From positions 16,059,190-16,123,189 of the forward strand of contig CM068553.1 of assembly GCA_035048495.1 (NCBI GenBank): DNA of 64,000 bases. Reading direction: 5' to 3'. Positions 34,846 through 45,963 of this stretch are shown here, piece by piece. Position numbers and translations under genes: made by a program. A model generated the notes under the pieces. That model was not told the origin of the DNA. It did not search any database and saw only the letters and a program-made list of their open reading frames with translations. Position 1 is the stretch's first letter. Each line of letters opens with the position of its first letter. This DNA is from Euptelea pleiosperma. Its lineage: Eukaryota > Streptophyta > Magnoliopsida > Ranunculales > Eupteleaceae.

Positions 34846-36127
34846 GCCTGCTATACATTCGCTCCACCCTTGGCCACCACCGTTAGACCAGCAACTTGCA
34901 GGTGCGCCTCCAGCCGTCTGATTCCGCCTCCCCTGCTACCAAGCAGAACAGAATCCTCCTTGCACCGGAACCTGCAACTTCCGGCCAGCACCATTGCTGC
35001 CACGTCTCACTCTCTTAGCCTGCTGGCTGCCACGCTCACCACCTCCTCTACCGTCTCCACCACAGTAGCAGGTCCACTGCCTTCACCCCTCCATTCCACA
35101 GCAGCGTCTCCTTCATTCCCTTGAGTTGCAGGCCGTGCTGAGCAAACATTGCAACGTTGCTGCATCTTCAACGGCAGCAACACCCCAAGCCGTTAAACCC
35201 TTCATCACCATCGTTTCTGGTGTTGCAGGTGGCAACACCAGTTAACCTCCCTCTTCTCTACCGCCTAGCAACACCTACTGCAACTCCCTTGCAGCAAGCG
35301 TGCTCCACCACAACCCTCCATCTTCAAGCCACTACCGTCCTTGCTGGCCAAAACCAGTAGGAACTGCCTGCAATTCCTTTCCTATGGCGCTATACAGCTC
35401 CTCCATTGGACGTGCTCCTTGCTCCCTTCTTCCACAGCCTGTGTTCTCCAAACCACCAACATGCAGCAAGCCTTCCCCACCTTCTAGCCACGCCTTCATC
35501 ATTTTTACCATCCTCCAAGGCACCGGGCAGCATATGGTTTGCTCACGGTTAGTCTTCTTCTTGCTGGCCAATCCTCATCCCCGCAGGTAAGATGTCCGAA
35601 AGTATTTCCTATCTCTCTCGTTTCATTGTTCCTCTCTCTCTCTCTCTCTCTAGATCTCTTTAGTCATTTTCTCTCTCTACTACTTTTCTCTCTCTTCTTT
35701 CTCTCTCTACGGTTAGTGCTTTTATGTTTATCTTATTAGACTCTTATTTCTCTTGCATTATAAGGTACAATAATTTGAATAAAAGTTGATTTTTGATTAA
35801 TTGGTTTCATGTTTGAGCTTTACATCTCAATTGATTGCAACATTTTGTACATAATGGATTTATGATAATCTTTTCTCAAAATTATATATGTTTTAAATCT
35901 CGATATTCACCATCCTCACCTTTCCATTTTTCTTAGTAACAATTTCTAATAAAAATCCATCATTTCATGTTTTTTACATGCGCGAACTAACCCCGAGTGC
36001 GGATCAACATCCAACACGAATCCCTATACAAATCTCTCACATTTGCAGGATTAAAATGCGGATCAAATTATAAATGTGTTGATTCTAGGGTTTTCGAATC
36101 CAACGACGCGGAAAAACCCTACTTTCG

Positions 36128-36480
36128 TCCTTCCGAGAATGATAAAATTATCTATGCTAATGGCAGCTTTGGTCAAATCACAAGAAAGGGATTCATTTCT
36201 ACTAATGGAATCTCTACTTTGGATGAAGTGATGTACATTGAATGAATCAATGGTAATATTCTCAACACTAGTCAAATATGTGACCTAGAAAAATATTATT
36301 CAATTTTTTGAGTATGGTTGCGATATCTTTGATGAGTTCGGTTGAACCATCATGAGAGGAGATAGGAATAAAGATCATTGTTATACAGTGGATGAGATGC
36401 CGTTTAATCATACCCATGATCCTGAACTTCAGGGTATTCTTCATTCCCTATTCCCTTCGAAGCAATGAGCTCTACATCCT
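36128..36480 (+). pseudogene. Sirevirus-like copia protease remnant, 3' part
   Basis: Continues from 33438 after the TCCTT duplication. One frame reads KIIYANGSFGQITRKGFIST, then after TGA at about 36242 GNILNTSQICDLE, which matches the protease segment before integrase (G-x-I...LLSISQLCD). Further stops follow, then GDRNKDHCYTVD. The frame differs by one base from the 33355-33438 frame. Pol beyond this point is deleted or unrecognisable. Confidence 0.65.
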
Positions 36481-37699
36481 TACACCTTCTTCATTATTCT
36501 TATTCTGAGAGTTTGAGATGTGCATTAATTTTTTATTTTCTTTATAGTTTTCTATTTTTTTCTTAGTCAACAAAATTTGATTTATTTAAAAAAAATAGTA
36601 GAAAAATTTTATAAAATAAAAAAATATGTGTTCAATAGAATTTATAAGTTTTTACTATGATTGATAAACCTTCTATTTAATGGGCATTAACTTTAGAATA
36701 ATTCGAAAACCAAGACTTAACACACAAAAATTTGATTAATCACTGTATAAATTCTAAAACTATATTTGGATTAGTCAAATTTGCTAAGTTTGCATTATTG
36801 TGAAAATTTATAAATTGTTTATCTAAAAATGTTTCACAAGCACACTATCTTAACTGGTATTACACTAAAATTGATAGAGGTAAACAATTCTGGTAATTCC
36901 CAGGAATTTTTGGGTTAACTGTTACTTGAATAAGATTCATTAGTAGTTTCCCTATACCCTGAGAGTTATAAATTTTCTACATGGCTAGAAACATTTCTAA
37001 ACTAGAATGAAAGCCAACTGTATGGCCCCTAATTGTAAAAATATTTTTGATTACTAATTGATGCAGTAAAGGGCTACCAATGTTTAGACATGATAAATCT
37101 TCCATCAAAACAAGCGAAAAACATAACAACTTAGTTAAAAGATGAGAAAAAAGAAAACCAAAGTTTAAAGTCATATACACTTGTGTAAATAGCCATGTTT
37201 GCTAAAAGATTAATGTGAATTCCCATTGGCAAATACACATGTAATAAAGAGAGATGTGTGAGCACCTATTTTTCTCTAGTGATTTTCATATATTGGATAC
37301 AAGATATCTCCAGATTTTTGTCTAATGCATGAATTGTTACTAATATCTGTCATGTACCCAGTGATAGTTAGTTCACTCTACACTTGAGGACAAACATTGA
37401 GTAAATTATATCCTAAGTGAAATAGTTAATTGACTGGCTCTAACAAATTAGTCTAGTATTCATACTCGTGATTAATCTAGATTAACCTAAAATGCTTAAG
37501 TCTGAAATTTTAGGCTTATTTATGAGTTGTTAGTGCCTATAAAGCTCAAAAGTTTTGACAAAATTGCAAATTTTTATAACTTTTAACTTGAGTTTTAATA
37601 TATTTTTCTTAGTATTTCAATGATTATTTATTGTGAAAAGGTATGGTTGGAGGATTTGGAAAATTTGGGAAAAATTTGAAAATTTTCGAAAAAACAATT
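36481..37699. other. Unassigned retroelement interior
   Basis: 1.2 kb of AT-rich DNA between protease and the region upstream of the env-like gene. I see no integrase, RT or RNase H motif and no LTR end. CACTTGAGGACAAACATTGAG near 37380 is reminiscent of post-coding motifs of gypsy elements but is isolated. Confidence 0.35.
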
Positions 37700-38160
37700 T
37701 TAGGAAAAAATTTTGTGTGCCCAATCGGTTGGACTCATTTCCAATCGATCGAACTAAGTCCAATCGATTGGACTGCACGACCATTCGGAGTCCTTTTCAA
37801 CTCCAATAGATCTAAACTACTTCCAAACTTCTCACAATCGATCGTACTGGCTCAATCTACTGTTCTAAGTGATTTTGGTGTGGATTTGTCTCTTACTTCC
37901 TCAGTTTTCTATTCACCATCTTGGGAAAAATTTTCTAAGTGTGCCCAATCGGTTGAACTCATTTCCAATTGATCGAACTAAGTCTAATCGATTGGGCTGC
38001 TCGACCATTCGATTTTTAAAAACCCATTTTGAGTCCTTTGCAACTCCAATCGATATAAACTGCTTCCAAACTTCTCACAATCAATCGTACTTACTCGATC
38101 TACTGTTCTGAGTGATTTTGGTGTGGATACGTCTCTTACTTCCTCAGTTTTCTCTTCACC
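37700..38160. repeat. ~224-bp tandem duplication with CAATCGATT words
   Basis: Two copies start at GTGTGCCCAATCGGTTG (about 37715 and 37939) and end near CTTCCTCAGTTTTCTATTCACCATC / CTCTTCACCATC. Each holds CGATCGAAC and TCCAATCGATTGGACTGC-like words, recalling the C LTR arrays, but it lies outside any recognised LTR, just upstream of the env-like gene. Confidence 0.8.
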
Positions 38161-38214
38161 ATCTTCAGTTTCTCTATATCTTGAGAAATGGGATTTTTTC
38201 TTGTGGTTTCTCCC

Positions 38215-39744
38215 TAAAATTTCACCGGTCCGTTCTCTTTAACTCAATATACCTAGAAGGGGGGTTGATTAGGTATTTAAAATTATTTATACCTACACAG
38301 TTTTATCGGTCTATGGTAAGGAAATAAGCCTTAGTTGTTTGATAAAAGATTATCACAACCGACTCAAATCGAATATACATCCGTGGTATATTTTCTTTTC
38401 GTCGTTTGATCTATTCAGAATAGATTGCAGAATACAAACAAACAATCACACTAGACAAGAGATTTTTACGTGGAAACCTTAGCCAAGGAAAAACCATGGG
38501 ACCACATCCAGACGAAAAGTATCACTAACTGAAAAGTTAAACGAAACAAAGGTTACCTACGCAGCACCGTTGCAAATACAGCTTCCAACCTTAGCCAAGG
38601 CCTACTGCCGATGCGTCCACATCCTCTGAATCAACGCTTGTTCAGTTTGGTACACCCCAAACCTACCTTCGACCGGCTCTTCCGATCTTAATTCTCAATA
38701 CTCCCGTCTTTGCAGAAGGTGAAGGATTCAGTACACCCTAAACCCCAAGTTGCTCAAATGGTGTTGAGTCACAATGGTACTCTCAGGCTACTAGGTCGAA
38801 TATAGAAGTGGAAGACCTAAGCTGAGGAAAGGATCAAGCCATTGGCTTTGATCAAGAATAGAACAAGCTCACAAGATGTGAATGGAAAGTAAGCTTCTTG
38901 CTATTCAAATGGACACTCTAATAAATATAACATTTTCTTCTCTCTCTTGAAGATTGAGTCACTATGTGTCTCTGTGTGTGTTTAGAAAAGGCATAGAAGG
39001 GTTGTATTTATAAAATTCAAGACCCTGAGTTGTGTAGAACGTGGGATAATAGAACCATGAATTTTGGATCTGAGAATGACCAATTCTGTGCATGGTCCAA
39101 TCGATTGGGCCATGTCCAATCTATTGGGGATAAGTGTCCAATCGATTGGGCTCAATAATATTTCTGTTCCGAAGGCACCAATCGATTACACAGGGTTCTC
39201 CAATCGATTAGACTCAAATAAGTTTCTATCCCAAAGACTCCAATCGATTTCATAGAGTCTCCAATCGATTGGGCTGAAATAAGTTTCCGCCTCGTAGCTT
39301 CCAATCGATTACACAGAGTCTCCAATCGATTGGGCTTAAATAAGTTTCTACCTCGTAGCTTCCAATCGATTACACAGAGTCTCCAATCGATTGGTCTATG
39401 TCCAATCGATTGGGGATAAGTGTCCAATCGATTGGACTATCCCATTAGTCAATTTTATTGACTTAGACTCAGGTCAGTCCAATGATTAAGTTTGACCATT
39501 ACTAAATCACTTACCTTCCTAATCAAGCGTACACGATCGTTAACTGACAAAATGGCAGTTAGTCAAATGACTCATGTCATCAACCGTCTGATTCTTGCTG
39601 TCTGTCTTTTAGTCTTCACGTAGTTGGCGAAGTATGCGTACCACGACATCTCCACACTACACTAGTGCTCGTAGGAACGGTTACAAGAATATTTTTATGT
39701 CAAATGGAATCTTTACCAAATTGAATATGAAAATATTCCTTACA
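38215..39744 (-). mobile_element. Family C copia-like solo LTR (C2), TSD CTCCC
   Basis: On minus it starts TGTAAGGAATATTTTC (39744) and runs through the palindrome array, a TATA box and the CAACCCCCCTTCTAGGTATATTGAG block to GGTGAAATTTTA (38215). Duplication CTCCC flanks it at 38210-38214 and 39745-39749. With this boundary the LTR end lacks the final CA seen in C4 (TTTTACA), so either two bases were lost or the duplication match is chance. It separates 38209 from the env-like gene. Length is 1530 bp. Confidence 0.82.
39098..39445. repeat. CCAATCGATTGG palindrome array in C2
   Basis: About 14 copies of CCAATCGATTGG or one-base variants (CCAATCGATTAC) alternate at 20-40 bp. A higher-order unit of about 63 bp is visible (CCAATCGATTACACAGAGTC, then CCAATCGATTGGGC and AAATAAGTTTC). 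Confidence 0.9.
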
Positions 39745-39749
39745 CTCCC

Positions 39750-40270
39750 CATCCTAGTTATGATGCGGATGGAACAAGACGAGGAGACATGTAATTCAGT
39801 CAGATGTAAAAGAAGAGGAGAGATGAGAGTCTTCTCGAAGACAGAGGAGAGGTACCAGAGATCTAGGTCACGCCTCTTCATCTCGTGAGGGTCGTTCTCC
39901 ATCTCCGGAGGTTAGTCAAGTTCCTCATGTCTTTATTAATAAGAGAGCTAGTTGTCATTTTGAGCATTTCAGTAGTCGTCATTTTATTGTTGAGAGGAGA
40001 GTCCTTCTTACAGAGATTAAGGGTACCATGGTTGAGACCATTTTCACTTCTAGTAGTGGTTACATGTTCTTCAGGAGGACCTGCCTTACTATCCTACTCT
40101 TGTCTAGATTTTCTATGCTAACATCCATGCTACCCAATATGATGATGAGACTCAATTGTCCTTTAGGACATTGTCTATGGGATTACCATGATGATCACTC
40201 CAGATCTGATTACTTTCATTTAAGGGATTCCTCATCATACTGCTCGTGTTGAGTATTTCCCGAGGACTAG
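39750..40270 (+). pseudogene. Plant retroelement env-like gene, 5' part
   Basis: A broken frame encodes FINKRASCHFEHFSSRHFIV and then, in another frame, YPTLV, FYANIHATQYDDETQLSF and GLPMMITPDLITFI. The FYAN...LTPELL...IP order is that of a plant-specific domain found in retroelement-associated proteins (known as putative plant transposon protein and, in Sirevirus-type elements, env-like). At least one frameshift near 40080 and one stop (TAA near 40222) are present. It ends at PRT with the ACTAG duplication (40266-40270) and resumes in the same frame at 42635 after LTR B2. This is an evolutionary remnant with no sign of function. Confidence 0.6.
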
Positions 40271-41763
40271 TGTCACACCCCGAATCCGGGCACCTAAATT
40301 CAACCTGAATGCATGTGGATCAGTCCGTTTACCCAAGATCCAAGGTGTAATAAAAAATAAAATGTTCAAAAAAAATAAAAAAAATATCAAGAATCACCAT
40401 CGTGATTGATAAAGAACAGTTCAACTCCAATAGTCAAATAATGCGGTAGCGTAAATAAGCTATTACGGTGGAATAACCAAAATCAAAATCAAAGTCAAAC
40501 TTTTAGTTTTGGTCAATATCACTAATTAGGGTCTCTATAATTACATATAATTTATATCAAACATCTTTTGTGAAAACACTTAAGCAAAACGCCCACTTAA
40601 GATAGTTTTGAAACTTGATTTTCGCGATTCAAAGAAAAATGGTCAACTTTTGGTCAAAATTCAAAGTATGTCAAAAAATTATTTTTCTTCAAGGATTTTA
40701 TTCTAAAAATCATAAGATACAACTTTAACAAAGGCACTTTAACTAAAAATGACATTTACAAATTTTTGGAGTCAGTTCTCCACTCTCAATTCAGCCCTAA
40801 TTGTAATCGTCAAAATAGGTAAAAAGTAAGATTTTTCATTTGTATTAATTTTTACAGTTTTGATCGGAATCCAAATCAAGCAAATAACATATGGGTTATT
40901 ATCTACTCAAAATAAATTAAATTTACATGTAATAAAAATCATGTGGTCCTATTTTACAACTTATGAAAATTTAAGACAAAAGTTTGTAAAAATCAGATAT
41001 TTGGCAGTCAGACAGTTCTGACCTCCTCTTAGTAAAATGGCTCTACAGAATACATCCTATCGAATCTGTTGACCCACTATATATGGATGAAAAGGTAACT
41101 TAAAACTACAACTTTCATATTTTACCCTTGACCAAATTCGATCATCTAATAGGTGCCAAAGCTTCTTAAAGTCAGAATAAGGGTGCTGATTCTATAAAAT
41201 CAGCACATAAATTTTGAGATTTGTGTCAAACCGTACCTACTTGTATAACTCCTAAAATCACGAAATAAGACAGTAAAATACTACATTGAGTTAGGGTCCT
41301 AACCTGATTGGATTTATATTAAAATATTATCGTATTAATATTTTATGAATATTTTCGCATAGGATGTCGGAAAACACAATGTGTTAAAAAAATAGAAGTA
41401 AAGTAATCCAGTCAAACCATTAATGGTCCCAACGACCCAAACATGTTAAGAACCCATTATTACATCATTAAAACCCTTAAATAATTTAATCAATAAATTC
41501 TTCTTCAATTTCTGTGCCATCAATCGACTTCTCCTCTTCCATAGTATCCTCCTCACTAAGATCAACAAAATCTGAAATGTTTCAGTGTAATACCATGAGC
41601 GAAAGCCCAGTAAAGTACAACAAGTACATAAGACAATGAAGATAATCCAATCATAATTATTTTAGCATGTTAATCAACATATTAACCCAAAATAAAGAAG
41701 ATCAAACCATCCAAAATAACTAATCATGATGATGATATTAAATGCACTATACTCCTCATTCAT

Positions 41764-41945
41764 TCACACCAAGAGTAACGAATTCCCACCAAGGGCAACG
41801 ATCTCCCACCAAGGGTAACGAATTCCCACCAAGGGCAACGATCTCCCACCAAGGGTAACAAGTTCCCACCAAGGGCTATGATTTCCCACCAAGGGTAATG
41901 AATTCCCACCAAAGGCAACGATTTTCCACCAAGGGTAACGAATTC
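41764..41945. repeat. 20-bp tandem array (CCCACCAAGGGYAACGA)
   Basis: About nine copies of CCCACCAAGGGTAACGAATT alternate with a CCCACCAAGGGCAACGATCT form, making a 40-bp higher-order unit. Family B LTRs B1 and B3 have different short arrays at a comparable place. Confidence 0.92.
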
Positions 41946-42278
41946 TTACAAATGAATGTAAAAATCATGAATTTATGACATTTGCCCATATGATTAATAA
42001 ATAAGATTAAAATTTAAATAATACACTATATAATCATTAACAAAAACTATAGTAATTAATAGAAATATACAACATTGTAGAGTATACTTACTTTAATAGA
42101 GAGTTGATCTAACTCTTGGTCAAGACTGAAGATCCACGACTTTTAATCATTTAAGAAAAGTCAAGATGCACAAACTCAATCTCACATAAACTTAGAGAAT
42201 CGGCTAATTTTTGTTTTCTAGCTTTTCACTCTTGAAAAATAATGTTTTATCCTCCTCTAGAGGCTTATGCCTTCACCC

Positions 42279-42287
42279 TTATTTATA
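42279..42287 (-). promoter_or_regulatory. TATA box of LTR B2
   Basis: TATAAATAA on the minus strand, about 350 bp from the minus-strand LTR start (TGTAATACCCTG), upstream of a GA-poor leader. It supports minus-strand transcription of family B. Confidence 0.5.
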
Positions 42288-42634
42288 GGTTTTTAAGACC
42301 ACCAACTTTCTCACATATCCGATGTGGGACTAGTATTCTTAACAACAAATTAATAATAATTTTCATCACTTTAAAATGACTAAATTTATCAACATATTAA
42401 AAGTCTTATTTTAGGTTACTAATGAGTTAGAAATGGACCTAAGATCCATAGGTATCAACCAGGCTTTAATTAGGATCATTTTTAGGCCCAAAATGTCTAT
42501 AAATTTGCCCTAAAGGCCCACATCAATAATTATAATTCAACTAACATAGAAGTAAGCATTGATACTTAATATAAATAAATAAATGATCATAATTTTTTTT
42601 TCAAAATACCCTGAAAAATATTCAGGGTATTACA

Positions 42635-43399
42635 ACTAGAGAGATGTTCACAGACCGCGTTACTTTGACTCAGACTCTGTGCGGTGTTGTGTTTGACTGG
42701 GTATCTGAAATACCACTTAGTAGTCTACTCCCTGGGTACAGATTGTTGCACTTGATTTGTGGGTACAACATTGATCCACCTGGTCATGGTGCCCAGGTGA
42801 ACATTGATCGACTCCAACTCTTGTACCACCTTGGTTCTGGTCACTCCATTGAACTTCTCAAGTTCATTTTTTTTGCTATTTCTCGTGTTAGTGACAACTT
42901 GGTAAGTCATCCATGTCTTTCATATCCAGTACTTGTCAGTACTATCATGCCTCGTCACGGGGTTCCCATCCCTAATTCTGAGATTGTTGCTACACCTATG
43001 GGACCCATTGGGCTCTCTACTATATGTAAGAGCCAGTCCCAAGTGTGGAGAATCAGAGGTAGACCTCACGAGACTGACAGCGATGACAGTCTCAATGAGC
43101 TGCTAATTGAGGATGATGAGATGGCACACGAGTTTGGAGATCCACATATAGATGCAAAGATGAGACCTTCAGTCACGCTAGAGTCTCTCGATCAGAGGCT
43201 CGTTGGATTTGAGCAGAGGACTTCTCAACATCTCCATTGCATTGAGGATCATCAGATCTCCGAGTTCATCGACATTAGAGGATCCATATCCGGCATGCAG
43301 AGCTTCCTAGACTAGTAGTTTGCACAGTTTGATTTTGGTCTGAGACCTCCATTTCCAGAGCTAGATCCTCCACAGGATGATGCAGGGCTGTCTGATAGA
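42635..43399 (+). pseudogene. Plant retroelement env-like gene, 3' part
   Basis: An open frame from the ACTAG duplication runs to TAG at 43313 (ORF 42644-43315, 223 aa). It holds RLLHLICGYNIDPPGHGAQV, the segment LQLLYHLGSGHSIELLKFIF and SYPVLVSTIMPRHGVPI. These match the C-terminal half of the plant-specific env-like/putative transposon protein domain (ILPRGG, DLxLLYxIxTG, LPYPxLIxxIL). An acidic linker (DSDDSLNELLIEDDE) and a helical region (LESLDQRLVGFEQR) follow. After two stop codons the frame continues to about 43399. The 5' half is at 39750-40270. It is followed by noncoding DNA with a PPT-like tract. Confidence 0.62.
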
Positions 43400-43700
43400 C
43401 AGTTTCCTTGAGATCTTTATGGAGTGTTTATGAGTTATCTGTCAATTGATTTGTATTATATTGTATTCAGATAAGCTCATGTTTTTATTTCTAGTTATAC
43501 TCTGTTGTTTTTCATTTTCTCTACTTGTAACAGAGTATAAACAATTGTGATATGTATGACAATATGATGTTTGCTTTTGTTATTAATGTTGCACTTGTAC
43601 ATCAATTCCATATTCAATGCATGCTAGTAATCTGCTTATATTTCTATACCTTTGTCATTCTGTGACAAAAAATGGAAGAGAAAAAATCAAAAGAGGTAAA
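43400..43700 (+). other. 3' noncoding DNA with PPT-like tract
   Basis: Post-gene region with CTTTGTCATTCTGTGACAAA followed by AAATGGAAGAGAA (about 43651-43683). The phrase TTTGTCA...CAAAAAGGGGGAGA is typical just upstream of the 3' LTR in plant copia elements, so this is probably that element's degenerate polypurine tract. The LTR that should follow is disrupted by A7. Confidence 0.5.
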
Positions 43701-44656
43701 TGAAACAAGGTTTTTTCATGCCTTTGGTTATGGAAACCCTAATTGAACAAAATTTGTAATTTATCCAATTTTTTCTACAATAGTTAAGACTTGTACGGTG
43801 GCAGGTGTCGGATGTCGATCTGTACTCGGGAGAGTTAGTGCAATAATGGAATTAAAACAACAGAAATAATATACAAGTAGAACGGTGGAGAGATGAGAAG
43901 GTTGAGTCAGTTTTAAAAATCATTTTCAGGAGATCAAGAACACTAGATTAATCAAACATAAAATTGCATCAACTTAAAATAAAGTTGCTTACATGGAAAT
44001 GAAATAACATAATTAAAGAAACTAAATAAATTTATTCTAGAAAGCAGTTTTAAAGAGAAGGGGTAGAGAATGGTCTTTAAAAGAGAAACACCCCATAATC
44101 TTTGGAGCAAGGCATTACCGATCAAGAATGGGATCGTCCAAATACCAAAGAATGATGCTCATTCATGGGAAGAACGAGATTCATAAGATATGATCGGGTA
44201 GGATCTTCCAATCCTGAAGAGAGGTCATTGTCACCCGACCTCTTTCAGATTTGGAAATCCCTAGACAATCAAACGCTCACAACGCGTTCATGAGAAAGCC
44301 GAAGCTTAGAGGGGAAGAGAGAGAAAATAAAAAAGAGGGTTTTAAAGGGGAAGGGGTAGAGAATGGTCTTTCAAAGATAAACAACCCATGATCTTTGGAG
44401 CAAGGTGTTACCGATCAAGAATAGGATCGTCCATCATCCAAATACCAAAGAATGCCGCTCAATCGTGGGAAGAACTAGAGTCATAAGATTTGATCAGGTA
44501 GGATCTTCCGATCCTGGAGAGAGGTCATTCTCACCTGACCTCTTTCAGATTTGGATATCCTTAGACAATCAAACACTCACAATGCATTCATGAGAAAGCC
44601 GAAGCTTAGAGGGGAAGAGAGAAAATGAAGAAGATGGTTTTAAAGAGGAAACCTTA
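43701..44656 (-). mobile_element. Family A LTR fragment (A7)
   Basis: Begins TGAAACAAGGTTTT and has the conserved GGTGTCGGATGTCGATCTG and TACTCGGGAG sequence in reverse. It continues into GA-rich U5/R DNA and then stops where LTR C3 begins; U3 with the GAATATCA end is missing. A 293-bp tandem duplication lies inside. The left flank GTAAA has no partner because the far end is gone. Confidence 0.7.
44049..44648. repeat. ~293-bp tandem duplication in A7
   Basis: Two copies begin AAGGGGTAGAGAATGGTC at 44058 and 44351 and end with GGGGAAGAGAG...TTTTAAAG. Differences are scattered, with a 4-base insertion in copy 2. Confidence 0.88.
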
Positions 44657-44994
44657 TGTAAGGAATATTTTTATATTCAATTTGGCAAAGATTTCGTTTC
44701 ACATAAAAACATTCTTGCAACCGTTCCTACGAGCACTAGTGTAGTGTGAAGATATCGTGGTACGCATACTTCGCCAACTACATGATGACTAATAGACAGA
44801 GAAAGAAAGAATCAGACGGTTGATGACAGGAGTCATCTGAGTAGCTATCGATTTGTCAATTAACAATTGTGTACTCTCGATTAGGAAGGTAAGTGACTTA
44901 ATGGCCATAGGAGTTGGTTAAAATGAACAAAAATATAATGGTCAAACTTAGTCATTGGACAAACCCGAGTCTAAGTCAATTATATTGACTAATG

Positions 44995-45330
44995 GGATAG
45001 TCCAATCGATTGGACATGTATTCCCAATCGATTGGACATAGCCCAATCGATTGGAGACACTATGTAATCGATTAAAGACTACGAGGCAAAAACTTATTTT
45101 AGCACAATCGATTAGAGCCTTCGGGACAGAAATCTATTTGAGGACAATCGATTGGAGTCTTCGGGACAGAAAGTTATAAGAGTCAAATCGATTGGAGAAC
45201 CCTGTGCCTATGTAATCGATTGGTACCTTCGGAACAGAAATATTATTGAGCCCAATCGATTGGACACTTATCCCCAATCGATTGGACATGGCCCAATCTA
45301 TTGGACCCAGTGTACAATTGATTGGACCAT
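44995..45330. repeat. CCAATCGATTGG palindrome array in C3
   Basis: A dozen or so copies of CAATCGATTGG at 20-45 bp spacing in U3, mirrored by the array in C4 (46890-47260). Confidence 0.88.
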
Positions 45331-45410
45331 GCACAGAATAGGTCTTTCTCAGATCCAAAATTCTTGGTTCCATTATCTCATGTTCCACACGACTCAGGGT
45401 CTTGAAATTT

Positions 45411-45418
45411 TATAAATA
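45411..45418 (+). promoter_or_regulatory. TATA box of LTR C3
   Basis: TATAAATA after GTCTTGAAATTT and followed by GAACCATTCTATGCC; it is conserved at the matching place in C1, C2 and C4. Confidence 0.62.
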
Positions 45419-45963
45419 GAACCATTCTATGCCTTCTCTAAACATACACAAAGACACAGAGTGACTCAATCTTCAAGAGAGAGAAGAAAATATTATATTT
45501 ATTAGAGTGTCCATTCGAAGAGCAAGAAGCTTATTTTTCATTCACATCTTGTGAGCTTGTTCTCTTCTTGATTAAAGCCAAGAACTTGATCCTTTTCTCA
45601 GCTTAGGTCTTCCACTTCTATATTCGACCTAGTAGCATGAGTGTACCAGTGTGACTCAACACCATTTGAGCAACCTAGGGTTCAAGGTGTACTGAATCCT
45701 TCACCTTCTGCAAAGGCGGGAGTGTTGAGAATTAAGATCGGAGGAGCCGATCGACGGTAGGTTTGGGGTGTACCAAACTGAACAAGCGGATAAGGCTTCT
45801 TGGCTAGAAGGGCGCGCGTGGATTTGTAGCATTGATTCAGAGGACATAGACGCATCGGCAGTAGGCCTTGGCTAAGGTTGGAAGTTGTATTTGCAACGGT
45901 GCTGCGTAGGTAACCTTTGTTTCGTTTAACTTTTCAGTTAGTGATACTTTCCGTCTAGACATG

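Larger units (their letters stand above)
33439..36127 (+). mobile_element. Family A solo LTR (A6), TSD TCCTT
   Basis: TGATATTCGCTTAAAAGTGC start and CCTACTTTCG end (CA changed to CG), with perfect duplication TCCTT at 33434-33438 and 36128-36132. TTTAAAAG at 34475-34482 is followed by a long TTC tract (34595-34800), two CCGGAGTTGC-type palindromes (34638-34660, 34819-34843), AATAAA at 35778-35783 and the CCCGAGTGCGGATCAACATCC block near 35992. Length is 2689 bp. It splits the copia gag/protease remnant. ORFs in the TTC tract are shadows. Confidence 0.9.
40271..42634 (-). mobile_element. Del/Tekay-like solo LTR (B2), TSD ACTAG
   Basis: TGTCACACCCCGAATCCGGG start and CAGGGTATTACA end, with perfect duplication ACTAG at 40266-40270 and 42635-42639. 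Read on minus it runs TGTAATACCCTG ... GGGGTGTGACA, as in Del/Tekay-type chromovirus LTRs; TATAAATAA on minus at about 42279-42287 supports that orientation. It holds a 20-bp tandem array at 41764-41945. There is no internal region, so it is a solo LTR of 2364 bp. It splits the env-like gene in frame. Confidence 0.9.
44657..45963 (+). mobile_element. Family C copia-like LTR (C3), main part
   Basis: Starts TGTAAGGAATATTTTTATATTC, with the palindrome array at 44995-45330, TATAAATA at 45411-45418 and the conserved tail up to TTCCGTCTAGACATG. There the reverse LTR C4 begins. The last ~115 bp of C3 appear after C4 at 47597-47714, but about 20 bases are missing at the junction. Confidence 0.8.

Noticed and set aside
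34460..35590. ORFs of 66-153 aa in the A6 leader
   Set aside because: They follow the TTC tract and pyrimidine-rich leader and are not conserved in frame with the matching parts of A3 and A4.
39098..39445. CRISPR-like regular palindromes
   Set aside because: Spacers are not unique, the DNA is eukaryotic and the array lies in a retrotransposon U3 with a TATA box.
41764..41945. CRISPR-like 20-bp repeats
   Set aside because: There are no spacers; it is a head-to-tail minisatellite in LTR B2.
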